Shown piece after piece: positions 54,254 through 63,100 of a stretch of 64,000 nucleotides of DNA (positions are counted from its first letter, which is position 1; every line of letters starts with the position of its first letter). Source of the stretch: Hydrogeniiclostridium mannosilyticum (lineage in GTDB: Bacteria > Bacillota > Clostridia > Oscillospirales > Acutalibacteraceae); contig NZ_QLYR01000003.1 in NCBI RefSeq assembly GCF_003268275.1, forward strand, positions 173,781 through 237,780, given 5' to 3'. The translations under genes and the position numbers were made by a program. Under the pieces are notes generated by a model. That model was not told the origin of the DNA. It saw only the letters and a program-made list of their open reading frames with translations, and made no database searches.

Positions 54254-55990
54254 ATGAAGATCGGATTAGGCGTTGATACAGGCGGTACTTGCACGGATGC
54301 CGTCCTCTATGATATGGAGCGCAAAAAGATTATTGCCAGCGCTAAAGCGCTTACCACCAAACAGGATCTTTCCATTGGAATATCGGCTGCCTTAGAACAG
54401 CTGCCGCCGGAGCAGCTTAGCGAGGCCGCCCTGGTCTCTCTTTCCACAACCCTGGCTACAAACGCCTGCGTTGAGGATAAGGGCGGACGGGCTAAACTCA
54501 TTTTTATTGGCGGGGATCGCAATATCGTCGCGCAGACCGGGGGCCGCTATGGCCTTCCGTCCGCTGACGAGCTCTATTTTCTGGACGGCAGCATCAACGC
54601 ACGCGGCGAGGTAGAGCAGGAGCCCGATTGGGACTTGTTCCGCCGGGACTGCGCTTCCTTTCTCAGCGGTTGTGACTGTGCCGCCGTTGTCTGCTGCCAG
54701 GGCATACGGAACCCTTCTCTTGAGCTGAAGGCCAAGGAAATTATTTCTGAGCTGACCGGGCTGCACACCGTGTGCGGCCATGACCTGTTTTGGGATTTAA
54801 ATTACATCAAGCGTGGCTCCAGCACCCTTTTGAATGCGCGGCTCATGCCTGTGATTCAGGATTTTCTGGCTGCCATGCAAAAGGTAACCGGCCGCAAAAA
54901 CATACACGCCCCTGTAGTGACTGTACGCAGCGACGGCAGCCTGATGTCCGAATCCTTTGCAAAGGAGCATCCCGTTGAGACTATTCTCAGCGGTCCTGCG
55001 GCCAGTGTCATCGGCGGTATGCGGCTTGCGGAAAAAAATGACTGCGTACTGGTGGATATGGGAGGTACCACCAGCGACATCGCCATTGTCAGAGGCGGTG
55101 TCCCCGTTAAGGTTTCAGAGGGGGTCCAAATCGGGAAATGGAGCACATTTGTCAAATCTGTTTCCATCCATACCTTTGGCCTGGGTGGAGACAGCCTCAT
55201 CCATATCGATGCGATGGGCCGGCCGCAGGTTGGCCCCCAACGCGCCATTCCGCTGTGCGTCGCCGCCTCCCGCTGGGATAATATCCGGGATGAATTGGCG
55301 GAGCTATTACAGACGGAGCGCAACCCCTCCCATTATCTCAACGAATTTATTGTCTGCTTGCGCGAATTACCGGCAGACAACAGCTACAGCGAACGCGAGC
55401 AGAAAATCTGTAAAATTGTAGGAACGCGGGCGATACGGGTCGATCAGCTGGCTGAAGCTGTCGGTATAGATTTGTACCAGCTGGACACACAGCGGCTGGA
55501 AGCGGATTTTGTTCTCATGCGCTGTGCCTTTACGCCAACCGACGTTATGCATATCCGCGGCGATTACAGCGCCTTCGATATCAAAACAGCCCAACTGTCT
55601 GCTGAATATCTAACCCGCCGTACGGGCGGCTCTGTAGAAGAGCTCTGTGAATCCATATACGAATGTATTCGCAAAAATCTCTTTTTCCATATCTCCCAAA
55701 TGCTGTTGGAAAATGAACTGCCAAATCTTTCTGAGCATGAGCTTCACGGAATTCATAGGCTGCTTGAAAAATGCTGGACGGAAAGAAACGGCGGAAACGC
55801 GCTTTTAAACTGCCTCTTTAAAACCTCCGCCGTACTCGTCGGCATTGGCGCCCCCACGCATATATTTCTTGGGGAGGTCGCCCGCGCATTGGGTACCGAC
55901 TGTATTATTCCTGAGAGCGCCCCGGTTGCCAACGCGCTGGGAGCTATTGTCGCCGAGATATCTGCCACGGCGGCCGTTGAAATTCACTAG
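54254..55990 (+). CDS. Hydantoinase/oxoprolinase family protein, main part up to an in-frame TAG
   Basis: From ATG 54254 (AAAAAGGAG upstream) the frame gives 578 residues of an HyuA-like ATP-dependent hydrolase. Hydant_A_N starts LGVDTGGTCTDAVLYD, and the hydantoinase A domain has the second phosphate motif DMGGTTSDIAIVRGG near residue 275. The C-terminal ATPase region holds GIGAPTHIFLGEVARAL. Members open hydantoin or 5-oxoproline rings using ATP; the substrate here is unknown. A TAG at 55988 ends the frame about 88 codons before the natural end (see the next entry). No HyuB partner is nearby. Confidence 0.82.
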   Translation: MKIGLGVDTGGTCTDAVLYDMERKKIIASAKALTTKQDLSIGISAALEQLPPEQLSEAALVSLSTTLATNACVEDKGGRAKLIFIGGDRNIVAQTGGRYGLPSADELYFLDGSINARGEVEQEPDWDLFRRDCASFLSGCDCAAVVCCQGIRNPSLELKAKEIISELTGLHTVCGHDLFWDLNYIKRGSSTLLNARLMPVIQDFLAAMQKVTGRKNIHAPVVTVRSDGSLMSESFAKEHPVETILSGPAASVIGGMRLAEKNDCVLVDMGGTTSDIAIVRGGVPVKVSEGVQIGKWSTFVKSVSIHTFGLGGDSLIHIDAMGRPQVGPQRAIPLCVAASRWDNIRDELAELLQTERNPSHYLNEFIVCLRELPADNSYSEREQKICKIVGTRAIRVDQLAEAVGIDLYQLDTQRLEADFVLMRCAFTPTDVMHIRGDYSAFDIKTAQLSAEYLTRRTGGSVEELCESIYECIRKNLFFHISQMLLENELPNLSEHELHGIHRLLEKCWTERNGGNALLNCLFKTSAVLVGIGAPTHIFLGEVARALGTDCIIPESAPVANALGAIVAEISATAAVEIH

Positions 55991-56254
55991 GAAGGAAACC
56001 TGGAAAGCCCAGACGTATATTTTGCTCAAGGCCCCGGCATAAACTTCAGCTCCGAGGATTACCAGGAAACCGTTGCGGCGGCTCAGGAAGCGGCCTGCCG
56101 TGCCGCTCGGGAAGAAGCTGTCCGGCGCGGCGCCAGTGGGGAATTAACCGTTACCTGCCAAGTCCTAACCGGCGCAACGATTCCCGGAGCCGCTGACGCC
56201 GCTCCGTTTGGCGCTCAGGTCGTTGCCACCGCTACCGGCAGTTCCTCGTTTTAG
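55991..56254 (+). pseudogene. Same-frame continuation of the hydantoinase gene after the amber codon
   Basis: Directly after TAG (55988-55990) the same frame stays open for 87 codons to TAG at 56252. It encodes EGNLESPDVYFAQGPGINF..., an Ala-rich helix (TVAAAQEAACRAAREEAVRRGA) and the ending GAQVVATATGSSSF. This is the small C-terminal domain that closes the family's proteins (Ala-rich helix, then VVATA-G). One base change, CAG to TAG, would explain the break. No start codon or ribosome site suggests separate translation. Confidence 0.75.
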
Positions 56255-56291
56255 GCTGCTGACGGCATAAAATCCAATAGGCTTCCACATA

Positions 56292-56328
56292 GAGAAGGCC
56301 TCACCCTTTTGGGGCCTTCTTTTCTTTT
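56292..56328 (+). terminator. Terminator after the hydantoinase gene
   Basis: AGAAGGCC pairs with GGCCTTCT around an 11-base loop; TTTCTTTTA follows. Confidence 0.8.
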
Positions 56329-56730
56329 ACCATATTTCCCCTGAAGCCTCTGTACCCTCACATATAAAACAAAGGAGGCACAAGGGAAATTGTATCGTCA
56401 AATCCAATGTACAAGGTCTGCTTTATCTTCACCGCTGTTCCTTGAGCAATAGGAGCGCCGCCTATATGTCACAAATATTATTAAAGCAATACTCCAAGCC
56501 TTGCCCTAAAATTTACAATGCTTAACAGTGTAATTTTGTTTTACTATTAATTTGAGCTAGTGCGGCATAATTAAACTTGCTCTCCGGGATTATGCGCCGG
56601 AGAGGGTAAATTGGCAACGAGATAAGCCGGTTGTTTTTATATGGAACCATCTATACCTGTTGAATTTGAATTGCTTGGATAGCCAACCAGCTTTGCTCTT
56701 CTTTCGTCGTCACGATTTCGTGAAATTTGT
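56329..56730. other. Long AT-rich spacer before the restriction-modification operon
   Basis: About 400 bases with no credible gene. One GC-rich hairpin (CTCTCCGG/CCGGAGAG at 56580-56604) has no T-run. A 13-codon frame starting at 56641 has no ribosome site. The stretch may be a junction left when the restriction operon was acquired; no direct repeat, integrase or IS remnant was recognised. Confidence 0.45.
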
Positions 56731-56759
56731 TTGTCTTTTTAATTGGGTTGTATTATACT
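56731..56759 (+). promoter_or_regulatory. Promoter of the type I restriction-modification operon
   Basis: TTGTCT (56731-56736), 17-base spacer, TATACT (56754-56759), 28 bases before the regulator ATG. Confidence 0.75.
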
Positions 56760-56787
56760 GGGATTAGGAAAATTCAGGAGGCAGACA

Positions 56788-57015
56788 ATGGCAATCAGTT
56801 ACAATCTCCTTTGGAAAAAGCTCATTGATCTCGGAATGAGTAAAACCGATATGATGCGCCGTGCAAACATCAGCACCAATGTTTTGGCGCGTCTGAGTAA
56901 AGGCGAACCGGTTTCTATGGATAGCATGGAAAAAATCTGCAAAGTATTGAACTGTAATATTGGCGACGTGATGGAGTTTGTTACAGATGAAGCAAATGGA
57001 GGAAAAAACGCATGA
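56788..57015 (+). CDS. XRE-family regulator heading the RM operon
   Basis: A 75-residue helix-turn-helix protein of the HTH_26 (Cro/CI-like) type: YNLLWKKLIDLGMSKTDMMRRANISTNVLARLSKGEPVSMDSMEKICKVLNCNIGDVMEF, essentially one domain. ATG 56788 has AGGAGG seven bases upstream; an in-frame opening at 56743 overlaps the promoter. Its stop overlaps the hsdM start (ATGA). Small regulators placed like this commonly act as control proteins for restriction-modification genes, delaying endonuclease expression after transfer (inference). Confidence 0.85.
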   Translation: MAISYNLLWKKLIDLGMSKTDMMRRANISTNVLARLSKGEPVSMDSMEKICKVLNCNIGDVMEFVTDEANGGKNA

Positions 57016-58544
57016 TTACAGGCGCGATTAAAAATAAAGTGGAAAAAATCTGGACGGACATCTGGGCGGGCGGCATTACCAATCCTTTGACGGTAATTGA
57101 GCAGCTGACCTATCTGATGTTCATCCGTTCGTTAGATGAAAAAGAACTGGAAACAGAAGAATTTGAGAACATGACCGGCGAGAAAATGGACAAGATCTTT
57201 CCCCAGTCTCGTATGGGGCAGGCCATGCGCTGGAGCAAATTCAAAAATAACGACCCCCGCGATATTTTTGACGTGATTTCCCAGCGGGTATTTCCTGCTG
57301 TTAAAAATATGAAGCACGGACATCTGCCGGACTTCACCGAGCAGGGCGAGCTGATCGAAGCCGCCGGCGATTCGGGCAGCGGCATGCAGAACGAAACGGC
57401 CTTTGCACGCTACATGAGCGACGCCATGTTTCTGATCCCCACGCCCCAGGTGCTGCAAAAGATCATCACCGGGCTGGACGATTTGTATGAGCATGACATT
57501 GCCGGCCTGGATATGCAGGGCGATTTGTATGAGTATATGCTGGACAAGCTAGCCACTGCCGGGCGGAACGGCCAGTTCCGCACCCCCAAGCACATCCGGG
57601 AAATGATGGTGGAGCTGCTGCAGCCCACCCCGGACGATACCATCTGCGACCCGGCCTGCGGCACGGCGGGATTTCTGGTGTCTGCTTCAGAATATATCCG
57701 GAGGCACTACGAGGGTACCATGGCCAGCGAACAGTGGGAACATTTCGCCGGGGACGCTTTCACCGGCTTTGACACCGACCGCACCATGCTGCGCATCTCT
57801 GCCATGAACCTGATGCTGCACTCCATCAGCCACCCGGACATCGACTACAAGGACAGCGTTTCCAAGCAGAACCCGATCAGCGACAAGTTCACCATCTGTC
57901 TGGCGAACCCTCCCTTTAAGGGTACTGTGGACGCCGAAAGCATCAACGACAACCTGAAAGCTGTCACCAACACAAAAAAGACCGAGCTGCTGTTTCTGGC
58001 CTTGTTTTTGCGGATGCTGAAAAAGGGCGGCCAATGTGCCTGCATCGTACCGGACGGCGTGCTGTTTGGCTCATCCAAAGCGCACAAATCCATCCGCAGG
58101 GAATTGGTGGAGAACCATCAGCTGCGTGCGGTAATCTCCATGCCCTCCGGCGTGTTCAAGCCCTATGCGGGCGTGTCCACAGCGGTGCTGGTGTTTACGA
58201 AAACCGGCGCGGGCGGCACGGAAAACGTATGGTTTTACGACATGAAGGCCGACGGCTTTTCTCTGGACGACAAGCGCAGCGAGGTGCCGGAGAACGACAT
58301 TCCCGACATCATCGAGCGGTTCCATAATCTGGACAAAGAGACCGGCCGCCAGCGCACCGAGCAGAGCTTTTTTGTGCCAAAACAGGAGATTGCCGGCAAC
58401 GACTATGACCTTTCCATCAACAAGTACAAAAAGGTGGACTATGTGCCGGTGGAGTACCCCTCGACCGCCGAAATCATGGCAGAGCTGCACGCGCTGGAAA
58501 CGGAGATCACCGCAGGCCTGGCGGAGCTGGAGGAGATGCTGTGA
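57012..58544 (+). CDS. hsdM: Type I restriction-modification system DNA methyltransferase subunit
   Basis: A 510-residue N6-adenine methyltransferase. The HsdM N-terminal helical domain begins KNKVEKIWTDIWAGGITNPLTVIEQLTYLMFIRSLDEKE. Motif I (AdoMet) is DPACGTAGFLV near residue 213, and the catalytic motif IV is NPPF near residue 298 within CLANPPFKGTVD. Two HsdM with one HsdS form the methylase; with HsdR they form the restriction complex. Its stop overlaps the hsdS start. Base composition is GC-rich, unlike the specificity gene that follows. Confidence 0.95.
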   Translation: MITGAIKNKVEKIWTDIWAGGITNPLTVIEQLTYLMFIRSLDEKELETEEFENMTGEKMDKIFPQSRMGQAMRWSKFKNNDPRDIFDVISQRVFPAVKNMKHGHLPDFTEQGELIEAAGDSGSGMQNETAFARYMSDAMFLIPTPQVLQKIITGLDDLYEHDIAGLDMQGDLYEYMLDKLATAGRNGQFRTPKHIREMMVELLQPTPDDTICDPACGTAGFLVSASEYIRRHYEGTMASEQWEHFAGDAFTGFDTDRTMLRISAMNLMLHSISHPDIDYKDSVSKQNPISDKFTICLANPPFKGTVDAESINDNLKAVTNTKKTELLFLALFLRMLKKGGQCACIVPDGVLFGSSKAHKSIRRELVENHQLRAVISMPSGVFKPYAGVSTAVLVFTKTGAGGTENVWFYDMKADGFSLDDKRSEVPENDIPDIIERFHNLDKETGRQRTEQSFFVPKQEIAGNDYDLSINKYKKVDYVPVEYPSTAEIMAELHALETEITAGLAELEEML

Positions 58545-59668
58545 TGGCGAGGTTGGGAGATGTTGCAACATATATCAATGGCTATGCTTTTAAGCCAGAA
58601 GATTGGTCTGATACAGGATTACCTATTATCCGTATTCAAGATTTAACAGGTAACTCGTATCAAGCAAATAGATACAATGGTGAGTATGCACCTAAGTATG
58701 AAGTGAACGATGGCGATGTATTAATCTCATGGTCGGCAAGTTTAGGGGTATATATTTGGCATGGAGAAAAAGCACTACTAAATCAGCATATTTTCAAAGT
58801 GGTATTTGATAAGACCGATATTTCTAAAAGCTTCTTTGTCCATCAAGTTGAAAACATTCTTGAAAAAGCAGCATCATCGGCGCATGGCGCAACTATGAAA
58901 CATCTGACCAAACCTGTATTTGATGCTTTGCCTTTTTACTTGCCGCCCCTTGACAAACAACGCAAAATTGCGGCGGTGCTGGATAAGGTCAGCGGCCTAA
59001 TTGCCAAACGCCGCCAGCAGCTGGAAAAGCTGGATGAGATGGTCAAGGCCAGGTTTGTTGAGATGTTTGGGACGTTATCACATCCTTCGCAGAAATTCAA
59101 ATATGATATACTCAAAAATTTATGTAGAAAGATAACAGATGGAAAGCATGGAGGATGTACTCCGCAATTAGGATCGGGGAGATATTTTGTTGGTGCTAGG
59201 GAAATATTTGACGATACTGTGCATTATGAAACTGCACCGGAAATAGCTATTGATGAATTTGAAAAAGATTACAAACGGTGCAATTTAGAAATTGGGGATT
59301 TATTAATCGTAAATACAGGTGCGACTATTGGAAAATCAGCAATAGCTTGTGATTTCAGAGCACAACACACATTATTACAAAAAAGTGTAGCATTACTCAA
59401 AGTGAAAAGTGAATTGATTAATCCTGTATTCTTAAAGTACTGTTATAGAGTAAATGAAACCATGTATAAAGTCGAAAGTGCATCTGCACAGCCTAATTTG
59501 CTTTTATCAAAAATAAATACAACGTCAATTTATGTTCCACCAATGGCATTGCAAAATCAATTTGCAGCTTTTATCGAACAAACCGAAAAATCAAAAACCA
59601 CCATCAGCCACAGCCTTGAAAAGCTGGAAATACTGAAAAAGGCGCTGATGCAGGAATATTTTGGATAA
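58544..59668 (+). CDS. hsdS: Type I restriction-modification system specificity subunit
   Basis: A 374-residue protein with two target recognition domains. The first (about residues 1-125) and the second (about 180-345) each begin with an ARLGDVATYINGYAF-like or DILKNLCRKITDGKHGG-like start. They are joined by the conserved helical spacer LDKQRKIAAVLDKVSGLIAKRRQQLEKLDEMVKARF, and a second spacer closes the C-terminus (SLEKLEILKKALMQEYFG). The target domains are visibly AT-richer than the spacer helices and than hsdM, the pattern expected when target domains are swapped between strains. ATG 58544 overlaps the hsdM stop. The recognised sequence cannot be predicted. Confidence 0.92.
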   Translation: MARLGDVATYINGYAFKPEDWSDTGLPIIRIQDLTGNSYQANRYNGEYAPKYEVNDGDVLISWSASLGVYIWHGEKALLNQHIFKVVFDKTDISKSFFVHQVENILEKAASSAHGATMKHLTKPVFDALPFYLPPLDKQRKIAAVLDKVSGLIAKRRQQLEKLDEMVKARFVEMFGTLSHPSQKFKYDILKNLCRKITDGKHGGCTPQLGSGRYFVGAREIFDDTVHYETAPEIAIDEFEKDYKRCNLEIGDLLIVNTGATIGKSAIACDFRAQHTLLQKSVALLKVKSELINPVFLKYCYRVNETMYKVESASAQPNLLLSKINTTSIYVPPMALQNQFAAFIEQTEKSKTTISHSLEKLEILKKALMQEYFG

Positions 59669-59675
59669 CTCCCCC

Positions 59676-59762
59676 AGCCGGTCCGCGACCGGCTGCCCCC
59701 TCAAAGAGGGGGCCTATAAGCCTCCCTCTTTGAGGGAGGTGGCACGGAGGGCCGGAGGGAGC
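59676..59762. repeat. REP-like cluster of palindromes between hsdS and the DUF559 gene
   Basis: Three nested palindromes: AGCCGGTCCGCGACCGGCT (59676-59694), CCCTCAAAGAGGG (59698-59710), and its exact reverse complement CCCTCTTTGAGGG (59724-59736). The last two can also pair with each other into a 13-bp stem. A GGAGGGCCGGAGGGAG tail follows. Similar GC-rich elements recur between genes of gut Clostridia. It may act as an operon-internal stabiliser or terminator, or mark a mobile insertion. Confidence 0.7.
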
Positions 59763-59808
59763 ACACCCCCAATCAAAAACACACCACAAAACGAAGGGAA
59801 TGAGCAAG

Positions 59809-60183
59809 ATGTCCTTGCCATATCGAAAAGAACTTATTTCGCGGGCGAAGGAATTGCGCAAAAATGCAACCCGGCAGGAAAAGCATCTGTGGTATGATTT
59901 TTTACGCAATTATCCGGTTCGTTTCCAGCGCCAAAAAACTATAGAAGGATTTATTGTAGATTTTTACTGCGACGCCGCCAAATTGGTAATAGAAATTGAC
60001 GGCTCCCAGCACTACACAGACCAGGGGCTTACCTATGACAATGAACGCACCGCTATTTTGCAGCAATATGGAATTAAGGTTATTCGTTTTTCAAATCGTG
60101 ATATAGACTGCCGCTTTCGATATGTATGTGATGATATCCATCAGAAAATTGAAACCCGATTGAAAGGGAGTGACACATTATGA
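59809..60183 (+). CDS. DUF559 endonuclease-fold protein
   Basis: A 124-residue protein of the DUF559 (Vsr/very-short-patch-like restriction endonuclease fold) family. MSLPYRKELISRAKELRKNATRQEKHLWYDFLRN is the typical N-terminus. The nuclease core is FIVDFYCDAAKLVIEIDGSQHY (D...E-x-D-G) with GIKVIRFSNRDI near the end. ATG 59809 is favoured because GAAGGGA lies about nine bases upstream; ATG 59800 abuts it. Function is untested; a nicking or repair nuclease is possible. It is wedged between hsdS and hsdR, and its stop overlaps the hsdR start, so it is made with the restriction subunit. Confidence 0.85.
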   Translation: MSLPYRKELISRAKELRKNATRQEKHLWYDFLRNYPVRFQRQKTIEGFIVDFYCDAAKLVIEIDGSQHYTDQGLTYDNERTAILQQYGIKVIRFSNRDIDCRFRYVCDDIHQKIETRLKGSDTL

Positions 60184-63100
60184 CTAACTTCTCCTTTCTC
60201 CAATCCAAACCCGAATACGCCCTTTTTGCCCCGGCTTGCGTGGAGGCCGAAAAAATCTATGCCACCGCCCCGGCCATGTGTGCCGTGGGCTGCCGCAAGG
60301 CGCTGGAGTTGGCGGTCAAGTGGGTCTATTCCGCGGACAGCACCATGAAAATGCCCTATAAGGACAACCTGCAGTCCCTCATCCACGAGCCTACTTTCCG
60401 TTTTGCCGTAGACTACAACACTTGGGGCAAGCTGCCCTTCATCGTCAAACTGGGCAATCTGGCGGTACATACGGAACGGAGCGTGCAAAAAAGCGACGCC
60501 CTGGCCTCCCTGCGGGGACTGTTCGAGTTCATCCAATGGATTGATTACTGCTATGGCGCCGGCTATGAAGAACGCGCCTTTGATGAAAGCTTGATTTCCA
60601 CTGAAAAGGTAACTGTGGACGCCAAAAGGATCAAGGAACAGGAAAGCCTGCTGGATGAAAAAGAGGCGGAGATCGAGGCGCTGCGCAAACAGGTCGAGCA
60701 GATGTCCGCACAATACACAGCCGGGAAAGAACAGCACCGGCAGAAACGTACCTTCCAGCCGGAGGATCTCTCCGAGTTCCAAACCCGCAAAACCTACATT
60801 GATGTGGATATGAAACTCACGGGATGGAAATTCTCCGGCCCAGATGCAGACGTGCAGGAGGAGTATGCTGTAGAAGGTATGGCTGGCGTGGTAGGCCAGA
60901 TGGGGTACTGCGACTATGTCCTCTTTGGGAAAGACGGCCTGCCGCTGGCAGTGGTGGAAGCCAAGCGCAGCGGCAAAGACCCGAATATCGGGCGAAAGCA
61001 AGCGGCTTTGTATGCGGATTGCCTGGAACGGAAATTCGGCCGCCGCCCCATGATGTTCACCACCAACGGCTTTGAAACGTATTTCTGGGACGACCAGAGC
61101 AGTCCTCCGCGAAAAGTCAGCGGCATTTTCAGCAAGGACGACCTGCAAAAGCTGATGAACCGCCGTACTGAGCGGCTGGATTTAATGGGCATTGCCATCG
61201 ACGACAAAATCACCGACCGGTATTACCAGAAAGAAGCCATCCGGGCGGTCTGCGGGCAAATCGAGCAGGGATTTCGCAAGCATCTGCTGGTCATGGCTAC
61301 CGGTACCGGCAAAACGAGGACTGCATCCAGCCTAACCGATGTCCTCAGCCGGGGCAAATGGGTGACAAACATTCTGTTTCTGGCTGACCGCACCGCGCTG
61401 GTAAAGCAGGCAAAGGACGATTTTAAGAACTATTTGCCCGATATGTCCCTGTGCAATCTATGCTCCAACAAGGACGACCGGAATGCTCGCATCGTGTTTT
61501 CCACCTATCCGACCATCTTGAATGCCATCGACGATGCCAAATCCAAGGACGGGCGGCAGCTGTTCACCCCGGCGCATTTCGATTTGATTATCATTGACGA
61601 AAGCCACCGAAGCATATTCAAAAAGTATCGGGCCATTTTCGAGTATTTCGACGCCATGATGGTGGGCCTCACCGCCACGCCGAAAACCGATGTTGACCGC
61701 AACACCTACGACTTTTTTGAAATGGAACACGGCGTTCCCACCTATGCTTACGATTATGAAACAGCCGTGTATCAAGATCATGTGCTGGTGCCGTATTATA
61801 ATTATGAGGTCAAAACCAAGTTTCTCGAAGAGGGCATTACCTACGACGAGCTGTCCGAAGAGGACAAAGAGCGTTACGAAGATGACTTCGTCGAAGACGA
61901 CATGATGCCGGAGTTTATTCCTTCTGCAGCGCTCAACAAGTTTGTGTTTAATGAAGCAACTGTTGACATTGTGCTGCAAGATTTGATGGAGCGCGGGATT
62001 AAAGTCGCTGGCGGCGACCGGTTGGGTAAAACCATTATCTTTGCTCAGAACAAGTGTCATGCAGAGTTTATCTTGGAACGGTTCAACAAGCTGTACTCGC
62101 AGTATCGTGGCACATTCGCCCAGCGAGTGATTTGCGATGATGCTTATGCGCAGACGATTATTGATGGCTTCAAGCAGCCGGAAAAAGAACCGCATGTTGC
62201 AGTGTCTGTGGATATGATGGACACCGGTATCGACGTTCCGCACGCGGTGAATCTGGTATTCTTCAAAAAAGTGCGCTCCAAGGCAAAATTTTGGCAGATG
62301 ATCGGCCGGGGTACCCGCTTGTGCAAGGGGTTGGCCTGTGTGGATCAGATCGATGGGCCATACACGGACAAACGCCGTTTCTTAATTTTTGATTACTGCG
62401 GAAACTTTGAATATTTCCGGGAGCATAAGGAAGGCTACGAGGCCAGAGAGACAAAAACGCTGTCAGAAAATATTTTTGGCAAGCAGATCAAAATTATCAT
62501 GGCGTTACAGGAAAGTACCTTTGCTGGCGAAGATTGCCAGGCGTGGCGAAATGAGATGGTTGCTACCTGCCACAAGCAGGTTACAGCCCTCAACCCGGAT
62601 CTGATTGCCGTAAAATTGCGGATGCGGGTTGTGGAGAAGTATAAAAAGCGGGAATCTTTTATTTCTCTCAGTGAAGGAGACAAAGGCGAGCTGCTGAAAC
62701 AGATTGCGCCGCTTGTCCGTTCAGAGGAGGCCGATGAGTTTGCCAAGCGTTTTGATAACTTCATATATGGGCTGATACTGGCTCATATTGAGCAGTTGTC
62801 TTCCTTCAAGTATACTAAAAAGCAATTGTGCGATATGGCCGTACTGCTGGAAAGCAAGGCCAGCATTCCGCAAATCAAAGCAAAGTTGCCGATACTTGAG
62901 GAAATTCATACCGATGCTTTCTGGGATGCCAATGATATTCTGCTGTTTGAAAAGGTACGGAAAGAGCTGCGTAATCTAATTCGTTTTTTGGATGAAGATG
63001 GAGGTGAGCAAAAGCGTATTGTCACCAAACTAACTGATCCGATTATTGACAGCCAAGAAAGCGTTCAACTGGATGCAGCCTATGATTTTGAGGATTATCG

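Noticed and set aside
55988-55990. Pyrrolysine at the amber codon of the hydantoinase gene
   Set aside because: No pyl genes are in the window and the family is not known to use pyrrolysine; a point mutation or sequencing error is simpler.
56641-56682. A 13-codon frame starting ATGGAACC
   Set aside because: No ribosome site, no known peptide match and too short to support.
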